Below, one piece after another: positions 1 to 8,696 of a stretch of 45,763 bases of DNA. The stretch covers positions 1 through 45,763 of the forward strand of contig JABGPL010000027.1 of NCBI GenBank assembly GCA_018644935.1. Reading direction: 5' to 3'. The notes under the pieces were generated by a model. That model did no database searches and was not told where the DNA came from. It was given only the letters and a program-made list of their open reading frames with translations. Position 1 is the stretch's first letter; each line of letters begins with the position of its first letter. This DNA is from Calditrichota bacterium. Lineage in GTDB: Bacteria > Electryoneota > AABM5-125-24 > Hatepunaeales > Hatepunaeaceae. A program made the translations under genes and the position numbers.

Positions 1-1
1 T

Positions 2-1252
2 GACTTTGGAGAGTTAGAAAACTTCCAATCAGGAAAAAATGAGTTTAACTCTATCGCAATTGCCAGGAACGGATCACCGATCGCAGCTGGGGTAGTCAGG
101 CATTTTGAAGGAGATGAGAACCATTGGTCCTACGATGGGATTCTCATGAAGTTTGCCCCGGAAATTGTCGGACCTCAGTTCATTTACTGGTCACCTGAAG
201 ATACCCTTATTACAGCCCTTCCCGGAGACACTCTACAGTTCATAGCTCGAGCTGAAAGCCCTTTTGAGGAAGAATTAGTTTATGGTTGGTCTATAAATGA
301 CAGTCTAATTTCCCGCGACACTACTGTTACTGTTAGTTTTGAAAATTTAGGAAACTACATTCTAAAATGTTTGGTTTCAGATGCTGAAACGACAATATCC
401 ATCACTTGGCAAATTGAAGTTACGGATTGGTATATAGCTGCTTTTTCGCCGGATAGTTTGAATTTGCAGGTTGGGCGGGGGACTAACATTCCCTTTACTA
501 CAAATCTGCGTGCTGTGGAAAATGAAGAAATGTCCCGGTTGTGGACATATACTGGAAGGGATGACCAGCAGGAGGAGTTGGGAGAGGGTGACTCAGTTGA
601 CGTTAATTTTAATTTATCCGGTGTGCATCACCTCCAATTTGAAGTTTGGGACGACAATCGCACTGAAGAAATCGCCTGGGACGTCACTGTTAATTCTATA
701 GTCTGGTCGTGGGTGCCACAGGCGAATGTTATATCCGCAGTGGAGGACACAACCATTACCTTCGAAATCATTCCATTTAATGAGGACTCTGATTCAATTG
801 AATGCATCTGGATGATTAATGAAGCACCCTTTAGTGTAGGTCTAAGTTCGGAAGTGTTATTCTCGGATGTGGGGAATTATGATGTCAACGCTTTTGTCAC
901 AGAAAGTGAGGATACGGACACTATAATTTGGAATATAGAAATTTTGGAAAGACAGGACGTTGCGGATAATGGTTCACAGGAGCTTCCTGCAAAGCCCACT
1001 CTTTATCCACCATCTCCAAATCCGTTTAATTCGCATATACAAATACCAGTATATACACCGGATAATTGTAAGGTAGAATTAAGTGTTTTTGATGTTAATG
1101 GTCGCAAAATCACCAGTAAAATATTGGAAGGAATTTCAGGGGGAAACCATATATGGACTTGGCACCCAAAGGATTGCCCAGCTGGATTATATCTGGTCAG
1201 AATGCAAAGTAGAAGCTCAACTCAAGCTAGAAAAATACTTCTACTTAAATAG
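2..1252 (+). CDS. T9SS-exported propeller/Ig-like protein, 3' part only (partial at left edge)
   Basis: The reading frame is open from base 2, so the start lies outside the window. The visible part matches the next gene (1357-3576) almost residue for residue through the linker (FNSIAIARNGSPIAAGVVRH) and three Ig/PKD-like beta-sandwich stretches (WSPEDTLI, WYIAAFSPDSLNL and IVWSWVPQ mark their starts). It ends in a type IX secretion C-terminal domain: PPSPNPFNS, then SVFDVNGRKI, then AGLYLVRMQS and KILLLK. Known of the family: such tails direct passage across the outer membrane and are cleaved or anchored at the surface. The tail is much less like its neighbour's than the body is, suggesting a swapped or fast-diverging tail. 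The ligand or function of the body is unknown. Confidence 0.85.
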   Translation, partial: DFGELENFQSGKNEFNSIAIARNGSPIAAGVVRHFEGDENHWSYDGILMKFAPEIVGPQFIYWSPEDTLITALPGDTLQFIARAESPFEEELVYGWSINDSLISRDTTVTVSFENLGNYILKCLVSDAETTISITWQIEVTDWYIAAFSPDSLNLQVGRGTNIPFTTNLRAVENEEMSRLWTYTGRDDQQEELGEGDSVDVNFNLSGVHHLQFEVWDDNRTEEIAWDVTVNSIVWSWVPQANVISAVEDTTITFEIIPFNEDSDSIECIWMINEAPFSVGLSSEVLFSDVGNYDVNAFVTESEDTDTIIWNIEILERQDVADNGSQELPAKPTLYPPSPNPFNSHIQIPVYTPDNCKVELSVFDVNGRKITSKILEGISGGNHIWTWHPKDCPAGLYLVRMQSRSSTQARKILLLK

Positions 1253-1356
1253 TTGATTTACCAAGACCCAAAACAAAATAAGTTAAGACCATACTTGACA
1301 ACTCCAATAATAATTGGAATACCTGTTAGATGGAATCACTTTTACGGGGGGTGCAA

Positions 1357-3576
1357 ATGCTACGATTTTCATTAACTTTTCTAATAACTCTGACCATTTG
1401 GTCAACCTGCCTTTCACAACCGGCAGTTGAGTCGATACTTACCTACGATACCGGTCGTGATGACGGATTCCTTGATGTTTATTCTTGTGAAGATAATGGG
1501 TTTGTGATGTCCGGTGGATCAACTAATAACTGGATAACATACCGAGGTGAAAACAACAACACCAATCTGTTAATCGTTCGGGTAGATGAACAAGGGGAAA
1601 TACTCTGGAGTCGCGAATATGCTGGGGGAGTAACCTGTCTGGGTTGGTCAATTATAGAAACAGATGAAGGTGGATTTCTGGTTGGCAGCCAACGTGGGGG
1701 CCAATTCTCAGCATTACTGGTTGATGCAGATGGAAATCAGATCTGGTGGAGGGATTATGCCTCAGGTACATGCCGATCGGTTATTGAGCTCAAAGGAGGA
1801 GATTTCCTGCTGACAGGATTAGGCAGAATAGACGGTGATCTCCAAGGACCTGTTTTCTGCGTTAATGGAGAGGGAAACGTTATCTGGAGCGATGATTACG
1901 GTGTCGGAGGAACTTCGGTATTCTATTCAATGCGTGAGACTGAAGATGGGGTAGTACTCTCAGGTTATCAGGGAAATACATGGGTTGTTAAAATAAATTT
2001 TGAGGGTGAGGTTGTCTGGGATCGGCAATATGATGGAGGATCAATTGCAACCTCCATTGTTTCCGGGCAAGACGATGGATTTGCGTTGACAGGATGGCCT
2101 GCGAACGGACAATATCCTATGCTCATGAAAATCAGCCCCCCGGGAAATTTAGATTGGGACAATCAAAATATTGATGGTGTTCCAATTGCACGCTCACATG
2201 GTACATGCATTGAGAAAGCTCCAAACGGAAACGGTTATTATGTGGTGGGACGTTCATCTCCAGGCGATTATCAACCTTTTGCTCTACGAATCACCTCACA
2301 GGGTGTAACGAGATGGCAGGAAGTTTATGATTTTGCTGAGTTAGAAAACTTCCAGGCAGGTAGAAACGAGTTTAATTCAATCGCAGTTGACAGGACAGGC
2401 TCACCAATTGCTGCGGGGGTGGTCAGGCATTTTGAAGAAGACGAAGACCATTGGTCCTATGATGGAATTCTAATGAAATTTGCCCCGGAGATTGTTGGAC
2501 CTCAGTTCCTTTACTGGTCTCCTGAAGATACTCTTATTACTGCCATTATAGGGGACACTCTACATTTCACCGCTCGAGCTGAAAACCCGTTTGAGGAAGT
2601 ATTAAACTATGAGTGGTCGATTGAGGATAGCCTGATTTCCCGCGACACGACTGTTACTGTTCGCTTTGAAGAATTTGGGAGTTATAATCTTACATGTATG
2701 ATTTCAGATGCTGAGGCGGCAATATCCGTCACCTGGCACATCACTATTGTAGATTGGTATATAGCTTCTTTTTCACCGGATAGTTTGAATTTGCAGGTTG
2801 AGCGGGGGACGAACATTCCATTTACGATGAATCTGCGTGCTATGGAAAATGTAGAAATTTCCCAGTTGTGGACATATACTGGAAGGGATGACCAGCAGGA
2901 GGAGTTGGGAGAGGGTGACTCGATTGAGGTTAATTTTAATTTATCCGGTATGCATCACCTCCAATTTGAGGTATGGGATGATAATCGCTCTAAAGAAGTA
3001 GAATGGGACATCGCAGTTAATTCTATAATCTGGTCGTGGGTGCCACACGAAAATTTCATATCTGGGGTGGAGGACACAACCATCACCTTTGAAATCATTC
3101 CATTCAATGAAGAATCGGATTCAATCGAATGTATCTGGATGATTAATGAAGAACAGTTTAGTGAAGGTCTAATTTCGGAAGTAACGTTCTCTGATGTGGG
3201 GAATTATTATGTCACAGCATTTATCGCTGAGGGCTTGGAAGCAGACGAAGTGTCATGGAACATAGAAATCAGTGAGCGAAATGATGTAATCCAATCCTCA
3301 GATGTCGTCCCAGGTAAAACATTTCTTTTCCCACCCTCACCAAATCCATTTAATTCATCAACTATAATTGCTTACCGACTCAATGAAACTTCAGCTTTGA
3401 ACATCAGCGTGTTTGATATAAGAGGTCGAGAGGTTGCTGAATTGATAAACAAAAATCAATACTTCGGCCGACATTCAATCATTTGGGATGCGAATAACCT
3501 AACCGCCGGTATATATTTCATAAAGATGGAGAGTACCGATTTCTCAATGGTCAGGAAGGTCGCTCTAGTAGAATAG
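1357..3576 (+). CDS. T9SS-exported propeller/Ig-like protein, tandem paralogue of the preceding gene
   Basis: 739 residues. I chose the ATG at 1357 because GGGGGG (1346-1351) lies 5 nt upstream and the product then begins with a clean signal peptide (MLRFSLTFLITLTIWSTCLS). The ATG at 1330 has no such site. Residues about 25-390 hold repeated W-(S/R)-x-x-Y-G-G and DGGF(L/V) segments typical of beta-propeller-like extracellular proteins. About 395-650 are three Ig/PKD-like segments. The last 80 residues are a T9SS sorting domain (SPNPFNSST, SVFDIRGREV, AGIYFIKMES, KVALVE). The same layout recurs in the gene at 15243-17204. A TTGACA (1295-1300) lies upstream but the -10 is poor. The exact surface role is not recognisable. 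Confidence 0.85.
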   Translation: MLRFSLTFLITLTIWSTCLSQPAVESILTYDTGRDDGFLDVYSCEDNGFVMSGGSTNNWITYRGENNNTNLLIVRVDEQGEILWSREYAGGVTCLGWSIIETDEGGFLVGSQRGGQFSALLVDADGNQIWWRDYASGTCRSVIELKGGDFLLTGLGRIDGDLQGPVFCVNGEGNVIWSDDYGVGGTSVFYSMRETEDGVVLSGYQGNTWVVKINFEGEVVWDRQYDGGSIATSIVSGQDDGFALTGWPANGQYPMLMKISPPGNLDWDNQNIDGVPIARSHGTCIEKAPNGNGYYVVGRSSPGDYQPFALRITSQGVTRWQEVYDFAELENFQAGRNEFNSIAVDRTGSPIAAGVVRHFEEDEDHWSYDGILMKFAPEIVGPQFLYWSPEDTLITAIIGDTLHFTARAENPFEEVLNYEWSIEDSLISRDTTVTVRFEEFGSYNLTCMISDAEAAISVTWHITIVDWYIASFSPDSLNLQVERGTNIPFTMNLRAMENVEISQLWTYTGRDDQQEELGEGDSIEVNFNLSGMHHLQFEVWDDNRSKEVEWDIAVNSIIWSWVPHENFISGVEDTTITFEIIPFNEESDSIECIWMINEEQFSEGLISEVTFSDVGNYYVTAFIAEGLEADEVSWNIEISERNDVIQSSDVVPGKTFLFPPSPNPFNSSTIIAYRLNETSALNISVFDIRGREVAELINKNQYFGRHSIIWDANNLTAGIYFIKMESTDFSMVRKVALVE

Positions 3577-3613
3577 GTTGTGATTTAAGTGTTAACAAGA
3601 AATCATTTTTTAA

Positions 3614-3832
3614 GTAATCCAGGAAGGCAATAACAGCTTACCAGTTGACAATAATCTATTATCCACATTCACAAATCCATTTAACTCGTCGACATCAATT
3701 AACCCTGAATTGCCATTCTTTCGGTTAAGAATGAACTCTACCCAAACCTTTTTCAGCAATTCATTTGCCACCTTCATCAAAACAGTTATATTTAATTTTA
3801 GAAGATTCTGGAACAAACAGCTTTTACACTAA
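3614..3832 (+). pseudogene. Orphan T9SS sorting-tail relic
   Basis: Reading + strand from 3614 gives an open stretch with no start codon and no body. It contains NSLPVDNNLLSTFTNPFNSS followed by TSIN, which is the PNPFN-type entry of a T9SS tail as in the two genes just upstream (SPNPFNSST). The recognisable homology spans about 3638-3715. The remainder to the TAA at 3830-3832 has lost the GREV and GLYFVRM motifs. The relic lies 38 nt after the stop of the preceding cargo gene. It is probably what remains of a third tandem copy. An open frame on the opposite strand over the same bases is an artefact of this relic. Confidence 0.55.
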
Positions 3833-3904
3833 TTGAATCAGTCATTTCCGGGAAATTGCAGGTACTACATTTATACCTGTAAGGATTTAATTTAACTCGA
3901 GTTT

Positions 3905-5371
3905 TTGAAGATGGACAAGGTGAGAAGGTTGGAGGCAGCGCTGGAAGGTACTTTTGGTGACAAACGACTCAAGATCCTGAATGAAATGATAAGAGCGCGT
4001 ATTCATTTTTCTGCCGAAAAAACTATTAAATACTGTGAAGAAGCTGTAGTGGTTCAACAAAAATGCACTCTCATCAATGACAGAATAAGTACATTTCGCT
4101 TGGTAGCAGGAGCATATCTCGGAATAGGTGACAATGATAATGCCTTGAAAAATATTTCTATTGCAATAGAAATGGCAGAAGAGTGTGGCGACTATGACCA
4201 GATATTGCTTGTAAAGACAATTCAGAGTGAATTTTTCCTTCGAAAAAGTGAATTTGCTGAAGCTATTGAAGTATTGGAAGGCTTTTCAGATAAGATTAAT
4301 GAAGTTGATGACAGGAATAATGTAGGATCATTTTTGAATCACCTCGGTATAGCTTACGATGGACTTGGAAAATTTGATTCTGCGCTGGAAATCTATTTCA
4401 GAGTACTAAAAGAAATTGTTTTACAGGAAAAAAATGATCTCTGCTGCGCCACCCACATCAACATTGGTAATACTTTTGTAAATTGTCAGGAACTTGAAAA
4501 GGCTATTCATCATTATAACGAAGCAATGGAAATTGCTGAAGAAATGAATAATGAAAGACAGAAATGTACGTGTGCATTCAATATCGCCGGCATTTTTTAC
4601 TACAAAGGGGAATATGAAAAAGCATTGGATTACTATAAGAAAATAGAACAGAGTTTCAAGGACCAGGGGCATATGGCTGATCTTCAGGATGTAATTTGCA
4701 ATATCGGACGAATTTATGCTAAACTTGGAAAATTTAAGCCTGCAATTAGCTACCTTGAAAACGCCCTGGCAATTTCAGAGAAATTAGACAATAAGTATGT
4801 AACCGCTAATACCAGTCGGTTTCTTGCAGAGCTGTATTTTGAGCAAAAGAAGTTTGACCAGGGAGAAATACTTCTATCTAGAGCTCTGAAAATAGCTGAG
4901 GATATCAATGCACAAAACTTGATTCGAGGTATTTATGAGACTAAGACAGATTATTACAAATCAACCCGAAAGTATAAACAGGCGTTGCAATACACTGAAA
5001 AGCTTTATGCACTTACGATAAAAGTTTTTAATGAAGAGAGCCAGAAACGTATCGAAGAACTTCAAGTGCAATATGAGACAGATAAAAAAGAACACGAAGC
5101 TGAAATATATCGCTTGAAAAATGTGGAATTAGCAGAATCAAATCAGAAACTAATAGAAGCATTGGATCAGGTCAAAGTTCTTGGAGGTTTGATTCCAATT
5201 TGCGCAACGTGCAAGAAGATCAGAGATGACAAGGGATTCTGGAATCAGCTCGAAGCATACATAACAGAGCATTCAGATGCTTCATTTACACACGGAATTT
5301 GTCCCTCTTGTGCTGATGAGGTATACCAAAAACTCGAAGGGATGACAAGGATCTCTATTTTGGGAAGATAA
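3905..5371 (+). CDS. TPR-repeat protein with coiled coil and C-terminal Cys4 ribbon (signalling-type)
   Basis: 488 residues from a TTG at 3905; an ATG two codons on (3911) is equally possible, and neither has a strong ribosome site. Residues about 30-370 are tandem tetratricopeptide repeats (LGIGDNDNALKNISIAIEMA, YKGEYEKALDYYKKIEQSF and similar). About 375-425 is a charged coiled coil. The end (426-475) is the short domain LIPICATCKKIRDDKGFW...HGICPSCADEVY, with Cys433, Cys436, Cys466 and Cys469 spaced as two CxxC pairs. That domain is commonly found at the end of response regulators and PAS/GGDEF proteins, where it probably binds metal or mediates contacts. No signal peptide is seen, so it is likely cytoplasmic. 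There is no kinase or output domain, so a scaffolding or sensing role is inference. Confidence 0.8.
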   Translation: MKMDKVRRLEAALEGTFGDKRLKILNEMIRARIHFSAEKTIKYCEEAVVVQQKCTLINDRISTFRLVAGAYLGIGDNDNALKNISIAIEMAEECGDYDQILLVKTIQSEFFLRKSEFAEAIEVLEGFSDKINEVDDRNNVGSFLNHLGIAYDGLGKFDSALEIYFRVLKEIVLQEKNDLCCATHINIGNTFVNCQELEKAIHHYNEAMEIAEEMNNERQKCTCAFNIAGIFYYKGEYEKALDYYKKIEQSFKDQGHMADLQDVICNIGRIYAKLGKFKPAISYLENALAISEKLDNKYVTANTSRFLAELYFEQKKFDQGEILLSRALKIAEDINAQNLIRGIYETKTDYYKSTRKYKQALQYTEKLYALTIKVFNEESQKRIEELQVQYETDKKEHEAEIYRLKNVELAESNQKLIEALDQVKVLGGLIPICATCKKIRDDKGFWNQLEAYITEHSDASFTHGICPSCADEVYQKLEGMTRISILGR

Positions 5372-5606
5372 TGAAACCTTATAGTTCTTAATATTTACAA
5401 GTAGTATCCCAAGCTAGATCATCATTAGATGAATAAACACAGCTAACACGGTCAGACAAATGTCAAACCCTTGAAACATACATAATGTTAAAAGACATTT
5501 CGGTCCCGCACTAGCGAGAATGACAAGATTTACAAGAAACCAGGAATATTTCAAAAACTCTTATTTGTTTGACATTGAAATTTGTTCTTACATGGATTGT
5601 CCGATT

Positions 5607-6689
5607 ATGCCAGAACTCTTAAAAGACAGGTTTTTTACACCGAATTCACTGCGAGATTTCGGTGAGGCGATAAAAAAACACCACATAGATTTTGATGTAG
5701 ATGTTTTCCTTAGTTCAGTTCAGAGTGGTGTCTGGAGCAGCCTCGAGCTCAAAGCCAGAATGCGCCACGTCACGATTCACATCCACAAACAACTCCCGCA
5801 GTCATACGAAAAAGCAATTACGATCCTGATGGAAACCGCGTCTGATGCGAAAGGTTTTGAAGCTATGGCATTGCCAGATTATGCGGAGCTTTATGGCTTG
5901 GATTATTGGGATATCTCAATGGCAGCTTTGAAGCGATTCACCCGTTTCAGTTCTTCAGAATTTGCGATACGTCCGTTTCTCATTCAAAATCTCGAAGGAG
6001 CGATGAAGATGGTCAGCGAATGCGCTGACGACGAACACGAAAACGTTCGCCGTTTCGCCAGTGAAGGCTGCCGACCCAGACTGCCCTGGGCGATGGCTGT
6101 ACCTGCATTGAAAAAAGATCCAACACCAATACTGCCGATACTCGAGAAATTGAAAGATGATTCCTCTGAGTTCGTGCGGCGCAGTGTCGCGAATAACCTT
6201 AACGATATCTCGAAGGAGCACCTGGAAACTGCGCTTGAAGTTGCTGGAAGGTGGTTGGGTACCTCAGAGGAAACCGACAAACTCGTTAAACACGCAATGC
6301 GGACACTGCTCAAAGCAGGCAACACAAGGGCAATGCGCCTTTTCGGCTTTGGAGATCCGAAGAATATCGGAATAGAGAATTTCACACTTGGGCAAGATAC
6401 AATAACGATTGACGAGACTACCAACTTTTCACTTGATCTGATAGTAAATGAAACTGAACCATCAATAATCCGAGTTGAATTTGCGATGTTTTATGTTAAA
6501 GCCAACGGCAAGTTATCCAAAAAAGTCTTCAAGCTTCGAGAGAAAGAGTACGAACCAGGTAGCTACCACATCGTTCGAAAATACGGCTTCGTAAACATGT
6601 CAACCCGAAAGATATATCCCGGTGAGCATTTTATTTCTATTATTGTAAATGGGGTTGAGAAGGCGAAACAGAGGATTGAAGTACTATAG
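5607..6689 (+). CDS. AlkC-like DNA alkylation repair glycosylase with C-terminal Ig-like domain
   Basis: 360 residues from the ATG at 5607. The frame is open from an ATG at 5520, but family members begin close to the (M)PELLKDRFF segment, so the shorter form is preferred. No clear ribosome site precedes either. Residues about 10-260 are HEAT-like helical repeats of the AlkC/AlkD fold (HENVRRFASEGCRPRLPWA and SSEFVRRSVANNLNDISKEH are the diagnostic repeats). About 270-360 is a beta-rich Ig-like segment (NFSLDLIVNETEPSIIRVEF), a domain described in some AlkC proteins. Known of the family: removal of 3-methyladenine-type alkylated bases without base flipping. The stop codon is followed directly by a GC-rich hairpin (6690-6714) that may end transcription. 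Confidence 0.85.
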   Translation: MPELLKDRFFTPNSLRDFGEAIKKHHIDFDVDVFLSSVQSGVWSSLELKARMRHVTIHIHKQLPQSYEKAITILMETASDAKGFEAMALPDYAELYGLDYWDISMAALKRFTRFSSSEFAIRPFLIQNLEGAMKMVSECADDEHENVRRFASEGCRPRLPWAMAVPALKKDPTPILPILEKLKDDSSEFVRRSVANNLNDISKEHLETALEVAGRWLGTSEETDKLVKHAMRTLLKAGNTRAMRLFGFGDPKNIGIENFTLGQDTITIDETTNFSLDLIVNETEPSIIRVEFAMFYVKANGKLSKKVFKLREKEYEPGSYHIVRKYGFVNMSTRKIYPGEHFISIIVNGVEKAKQRIEVL

Positions 6690-6714
6690 GGGGCACGTCG
6701 CCACGTGCCCTTTT
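6690..6714. repeat. GGGCACGT palindrome, copy 1; possible terminator
   Basis: GGGCACGT-CGCC-ACGTGCCC is a perfect 8-bp stem with a 4-nt loop, followed by TTTT. It starts directly after the alkC-like stop codon. It is a member of a dispersed family in this window and could double as a rho-independent terminator for that gene. Confidence 0.75.
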
Positions 6715-6764
6715 CCGAATGTGACAATTTAAGTTTTGTCAATATTTTTCTTCCAAATACACTC

Positions 6765-6784
6765 GGGTGCATGGCATGCACCCC
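6765..6784. repeat. GCATG-type palindrome, copy 1
   Basis: GGGTGCATG-G-CATGCACCC is a perfect 9-bp inverted repeat. It lies 23 nt before a degenerate GGGCACGT element. The same pair, in the same order and nearly the same spacing, recurs at 20206-20280, so the two palindromes appear to form one composite element. Confidence 0.65.
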
Positions 6785-6807
6785 TACGATTGAGTAGGAA
6801 CTGATAC

Positions 6808-6840
6808 TGTCAATCCGGCAAGGGAATGTCGCCACGTACC
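6808..6840. repeat. AATCC + GGGCACGT palindrome, degenerate copy
   Basis: TGTCAATCCGGCA is followed by AGGGAATGTCGCCACGTACC. It matches 17360-17398 and 20246-20280, with several changed stem bases. It shows that the repeat unit is longer than the hairpin alone. Confidence 0.6.
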
Positions 6841-6910
6841 ATTTTCAAATTGAGAAGCGTTTAAGCTGAAGCATGGCTTCCGCAATCCTGGGATGTACCC
6901 ATGGACATTT

Positions 6911-8389
6911 CTATTTCACCAAAACGATTTTTCGAACACTCGAGAAATTCTTGGTTTCCATTTGAACAAAATACAATCCGACCGGATAGGCGTTAGCATC
7001 CCAATTCACCGAATGCTGCCCTGCCGGCATTACTCCATTCAGCAGTACATCTGCAATTTCGCCTTTTGTGTTGTAAATATTGAGGGTGATGTTCAATCGG
7101 CTTGGGATTGAGTAAGAGATTGTGGTTGTTGAGTTAAATGGATTGGGAAAGATTCTGTTTAAAGTTATACCAGAAGGGATTAAATCATTTTCATCCGCCG
7201 AATTCGGAGTTCCACCTGCAAGGTTGATGACAATCGGATTCTCGGTTTCCGGATCGTTATGAAAAAGTTCAATCGTTTCACCCACTAAATAACGATCCTC
7301 CAGAGGTAACCACAGGAATCGAATCTCTGTCTCCTCAGCTGGGTTAACTCGAATGGGCAGATCAGATAAACATTCCATTTCATCGATAAGGATTTCCGGG
7401 AATGCAATACTGTCAATCATTGCCATTCCTTCACCTGAATTACCTATGGTCAGGTTGGCAACCCCTGCGTTTCCCTGATTGACAACACCGAAATCTATAT
7501 TTGGATCTGCGACTTCAATTTCCGGCACTCTTCTTAATACTCTGACTTTCTGTGCCATATCGAAATCGGGATTATCTTCCATCGGTAATGAGATTATTGA
7601 AACGATTTCCCCAATTCCAGGAGTATACCATCTGTATCGGTGAGAAGCCGCCAATTCGAAGGTGAACAAGTCAACCTCCATCCTCTGTCCGAAAAGCTCA
7701 CTTACTCCAGCAATTCTGAACTCACCTCCGATCATAGTATGCTGCCTGAGAGCTTCGACCTCACCACCTGTGTATATGACGGTTCCCCAGGCGTCGATTT
7801 CCGAGTAACCTCCGATTTCAATTGCAAATAACAGTGAATCTAACAGTGCAAATTCCTCACCGAAGTCCTCGCTCATCGGAATAGCAAAACTGAATCCAGT
7901 GCTTAGATCCCATTCCTGTTCGAATTCCATGGGTAACTCAGCAATCACAAGCGGATTATTGCTAAAATCAAGAGGGAAATTTATACCAAATTCTCCACCT
8001 TCATCAAGTGCTAATGAACCGACCATGAACCATCCTGAATCCGCGAGAATTTCGTATTGATAATACATCCCATCTGTCAATGCTAAGATCGGTTCTGAAG
8101 TAATCAAAACACGATTAGACTCAGGATAATCCTCAATATCAGGCGCATCTTCCGGATTAATCAGGGAATCATCTTCAGTTTCTTCAAAAATATACTCAGA
8201 GAAATCCCAGTTTTGATTACCTCCCTCAGCTCCAACATCTACTTCAATTCCTTCGAGGTCTGTGAGAACATAAAATGTTTGGATCGTTCCAGCTTCGGCG
8301 GGGATGTCTTCAAGTTCAATTACGATTTGACAAAAACCGGGTGTGAACAGAAAAAGACTAATAATAATTACAACCAGAAAATTTCTCAT
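6911..8389 (-). CDS. T9SS-exported protein with ASH-like domain
   Basis: 492 residues. The start is backed by AGGA 6 nt upstream and a signal peptide (MRNFLVVIIISLFLFTPGFC). Residues about 25-280 form a beta-rich region I do not recognise (WDFSEYIF, GGYSEIDAWGTVIYTGGE). About 290-390 resemble an ASPM-SPD2-Hydin type beta-sandwich (NIDFGVVNQGNAGVANLTIG, later FHNDPETENPIVINLAGG). Residues from 410 are the T9SS tail (FPNPFNSTTTISYSIPS, GLYFVQMETKNFSSVRKIV). It is the last of six cargo genes on this strand. The 307-nt gap upstream contains palindromic repeats, so it probably has its own promoter. Exported to the cell surface; function unknown. Confidence 0.82.
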   Translation of the reverse strand: MRNFLVVIIISLFLFTPGFCQIVIELEDIPAEAGTIQTFYVLTDLEGIEVDVGAEGGNQNWDFSEYIFEETEDDSLINPEDAPDIEDYPESNRVLITSEPILALTDGMYYQYEILADSGWFMVGSLALDEGGEFGINFPLDFSNNPLVIAELPMEFEQEWDLSTGFSFAIPMSEDFGEEFALLDSLLFAIEIGGYSEIDAWGTVIYTGGEVEALRQHTMIGGEFRIAGVSELFGQRMEVDLFTFELAASHRYRWYTPGIGEIVSIISLPMEDNPDFDMAQKVRVLRRVPEIEVADPNIDFGVVNQGNAGVANLTIGNSGEGMAMIDSIAFPEILIDEMECLSDLPIRVNPAEETEIRFLWLPLEDRYLVGETIELFHNDPETENPIVINLAGGTPNSADENDLIPSGITLNRIFPNPFNSTTTISYSIPSRLNITLNIYNTKGEIADVLLNGVMPAGQHSVNWDANAYPVGLYFVQMETKNFSSVRKIVLVK

Positions 8390-8530
8390 TTTAAATCCTG
8401 CGAAGTTTTGACCAGATTAAAGATTGCTGAAAAAGGCTTAACACACACCTATGCATTATTGTAAAGAAAATGCTGAAATACAATGATTAGCTAAAAAATT
8501 ATTATTGATTCACAACAGATTCAAGGGATT
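8390..8530. other. AT-rich leader region, no gene seen
   Basis: This is the 5' flank of the cargo gene that ends at 6911. No coding frame or relic was found on either strand. On the - strand a weak TTGTAT-N17-AATAAT arrangement exists but is too poor to call. Confidence 0.4.
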
Positions 8531-8558
8531 AAGCGGATATAATCTAGTATATCCGCTT
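8531..8558. repeat. 11-bp inverted repeat
   Basis: AAGCGGATATA and TATATCCGCTT are perfect inverted arms around the 6-nt loop ATCTAG. The ATCCGCT core is repeated directly just after (TTTAATCCGCT). It is different in sequence from the GGGCACGT family and has no U-run after it, so an operator, a folded RNA element or a small repeat are all possible. Confidence 0.6.
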
Positions 8559-8582
8559 TAATCCGCTACGAATCATCTGCAT

Positions 8583-8607
8583 AAGGGCACGTCGTTCTTG
8601 GCCCTTT
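8583..8607. repeat. GGGCACGT palindrome, degenerate copy
   Basis: AAGGGCACGTCGTTCTTGGCCCTTT keeps the left arm, while the right arm has lost the CGTG step. It lies in the gap between two T9SS cargo genes. Confidence 0.55.
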
Positions 8608-8660
8608 CGATTGTCAAATAAGTCACCACTTACAGATAGAGACTCTATCTCAAGAACTAG

Positions 8661-8685
8661 AAGGGCACGTGCGACGTGCCCCTAC
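8661..8685. repeat. GGGCACGT palindrome
   Basis: GGGCACGT-GCG-ACGTGCCC is flanked by AA on the left and CTACG on the right, the same right flank as the other full copies. It sits 12 nt beyond the stop codon of the cargo gene at 8697-11846, so it could fold in that transcript's 3' end. Confidence 0.7.
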
Positions 8686-8696
8686 GCAAAGTTTTC

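Noticed and set aside
3610-3816. 68-codon frame on the - strand
   Set aside because: It lies antisense to the T9SS-tail relic and has no ribosome site or family resemblance.
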